This document shows, in pieces, positions 13,859-13,983 of a stretch of DNA of 13,983 nt. The notes under the pieces are model-generated. The model did not search any database. It saw only the letters and a list, made by a program, of their open reading frames with translations, and was not told where the DNA came from. The first letter of the stretch is position 1, and each line of letters opens with the position of its first letter. Both the position numbers and the translations under genes were made by a program. The DNA is from Candidatus Peregrinibacteria bacterium (GTDB taxonomy: Bacteria > Patescibacteriota > Gracilibacteria > UBA1369 > JACRIC01): the NCBI GenBank assembly GCA_016235915.1, contig JACRIC010000072.1, positions 1 through 13,983 on the forward strand, written 5' to 3'.

Positions 13859-13983
13859 TCACTTCTCCACCCCGCTCGACAACGACTCTTGCGTCACAAT
13901 AAGATTGAGATCCGATCCTTCCACTCCCACCACCTTCACGCCTTTGATAAGAGCCTCCTTATTCAGCTCAAGAGCCGTGCGAC
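13859..13983 (-). CDS. C-terminal end of an unidentified gene
   Basis: The minus strand reads 40 codons ending in TGA at 13859-13861, running off the right edge. The visible protein contains LELNKEALIKGVKVVGVEG, then SDLNLIVTQESLSSGVEK at the C-terminus. The other two minus frames hit stops within the first few codons from the edge. I cannot assign a family from this tail. The stop is two bases from the 13753-13856 repeat. It is on the same strand as rel and could share its upstream context. Confidence 0.6.
   Translation of the reverse strand, partial: RTALELNKEALIKGVKVVGVEGSDLNLIVTQESLSSGVEK

Noticed and set aside
1..13983. tRNA or rRNA genes
   Set aside because: No cloverleaf-like or conserved rRNA segments were noticed; the intergenic gaps are short and filled by palindromic repeats. 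A covariance-model scan was not possible.

Overview
The window is a compact, moderate-GC bacterial chromosome segment. My best guess is a Candidate Phyla Radiation (Patescibacteria) genome, possibly near Peregrinibacteria. This rests on the gene mix (TrmB-like regulator remnant, stand-alone RibL-like nucleotidyltransferase, large secreted DUF4215 protein with a terminal beta-roll) and not on any marker-gene placement. UGA is a normal stop here: several genes end in TGA, and two junctions are ATGA overlaps. That argues against the UGA-glycine code of Gracilibacteria and SR1.

Layout. (1) 1-3739, plus strand: the 3' part of a very large Cys-rich extracellular protein, open at the left edge. It has five DUF4215-type repeats, six Cys-bracketed beta-sandwich-like modules, Gly/Pro linkers and a C-terminal beta-roll-like domain. 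(2) 3740-4123: a small GIY-YIG nuclease gene bracketed by two REP-like palindromes in inverted orientation. (3) 4135-5154: holA, clamp-loader delta subunit. (4) 5155-5337: a nested palindromic region between convergent holA and glnA. (5) 5338-6765, minus: glnA. (6) 6865-7339, plus: wreck of a TrmB-family regulator. (7) 7254-9003, minus: gatC-gatA. (8) 9218-11586, plus: a tight run of small membrane protein, RibL-like nucleotidyltransferase, ftsX and recO. (9) 11526-13718, minus: a long RelA/SpoT homologue whose 3' end overlaps recO by 61 bp. (10) 13753-13856: a repeat with inverted ends. (11) 13859-13983, minus: the last 40 codons of an unidentified gene.

Most genes are housekeeping: replication (holA), repair (recO), division (ftsX), nitrogen and tRNA amidation (glnA supplies glutamine, the usual amide donor of GatCAB), and alarmone signalling (rel). 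gatB is not in the window. The accessory signals are the large surface protein, the GIY-YIG/palindrome cassette, and intergenic repeats that all begin TGTCAT and sit against gene ends. The strongest candidates for something undescribed are the GIY-YIG cassette with inverted REP-like ends and the repeated Cys-bracketed module of the surface protein. The Rel homologue also deserves attention, because its hydrolase domain keeps the metal ligands but has lost other catalytic positions.
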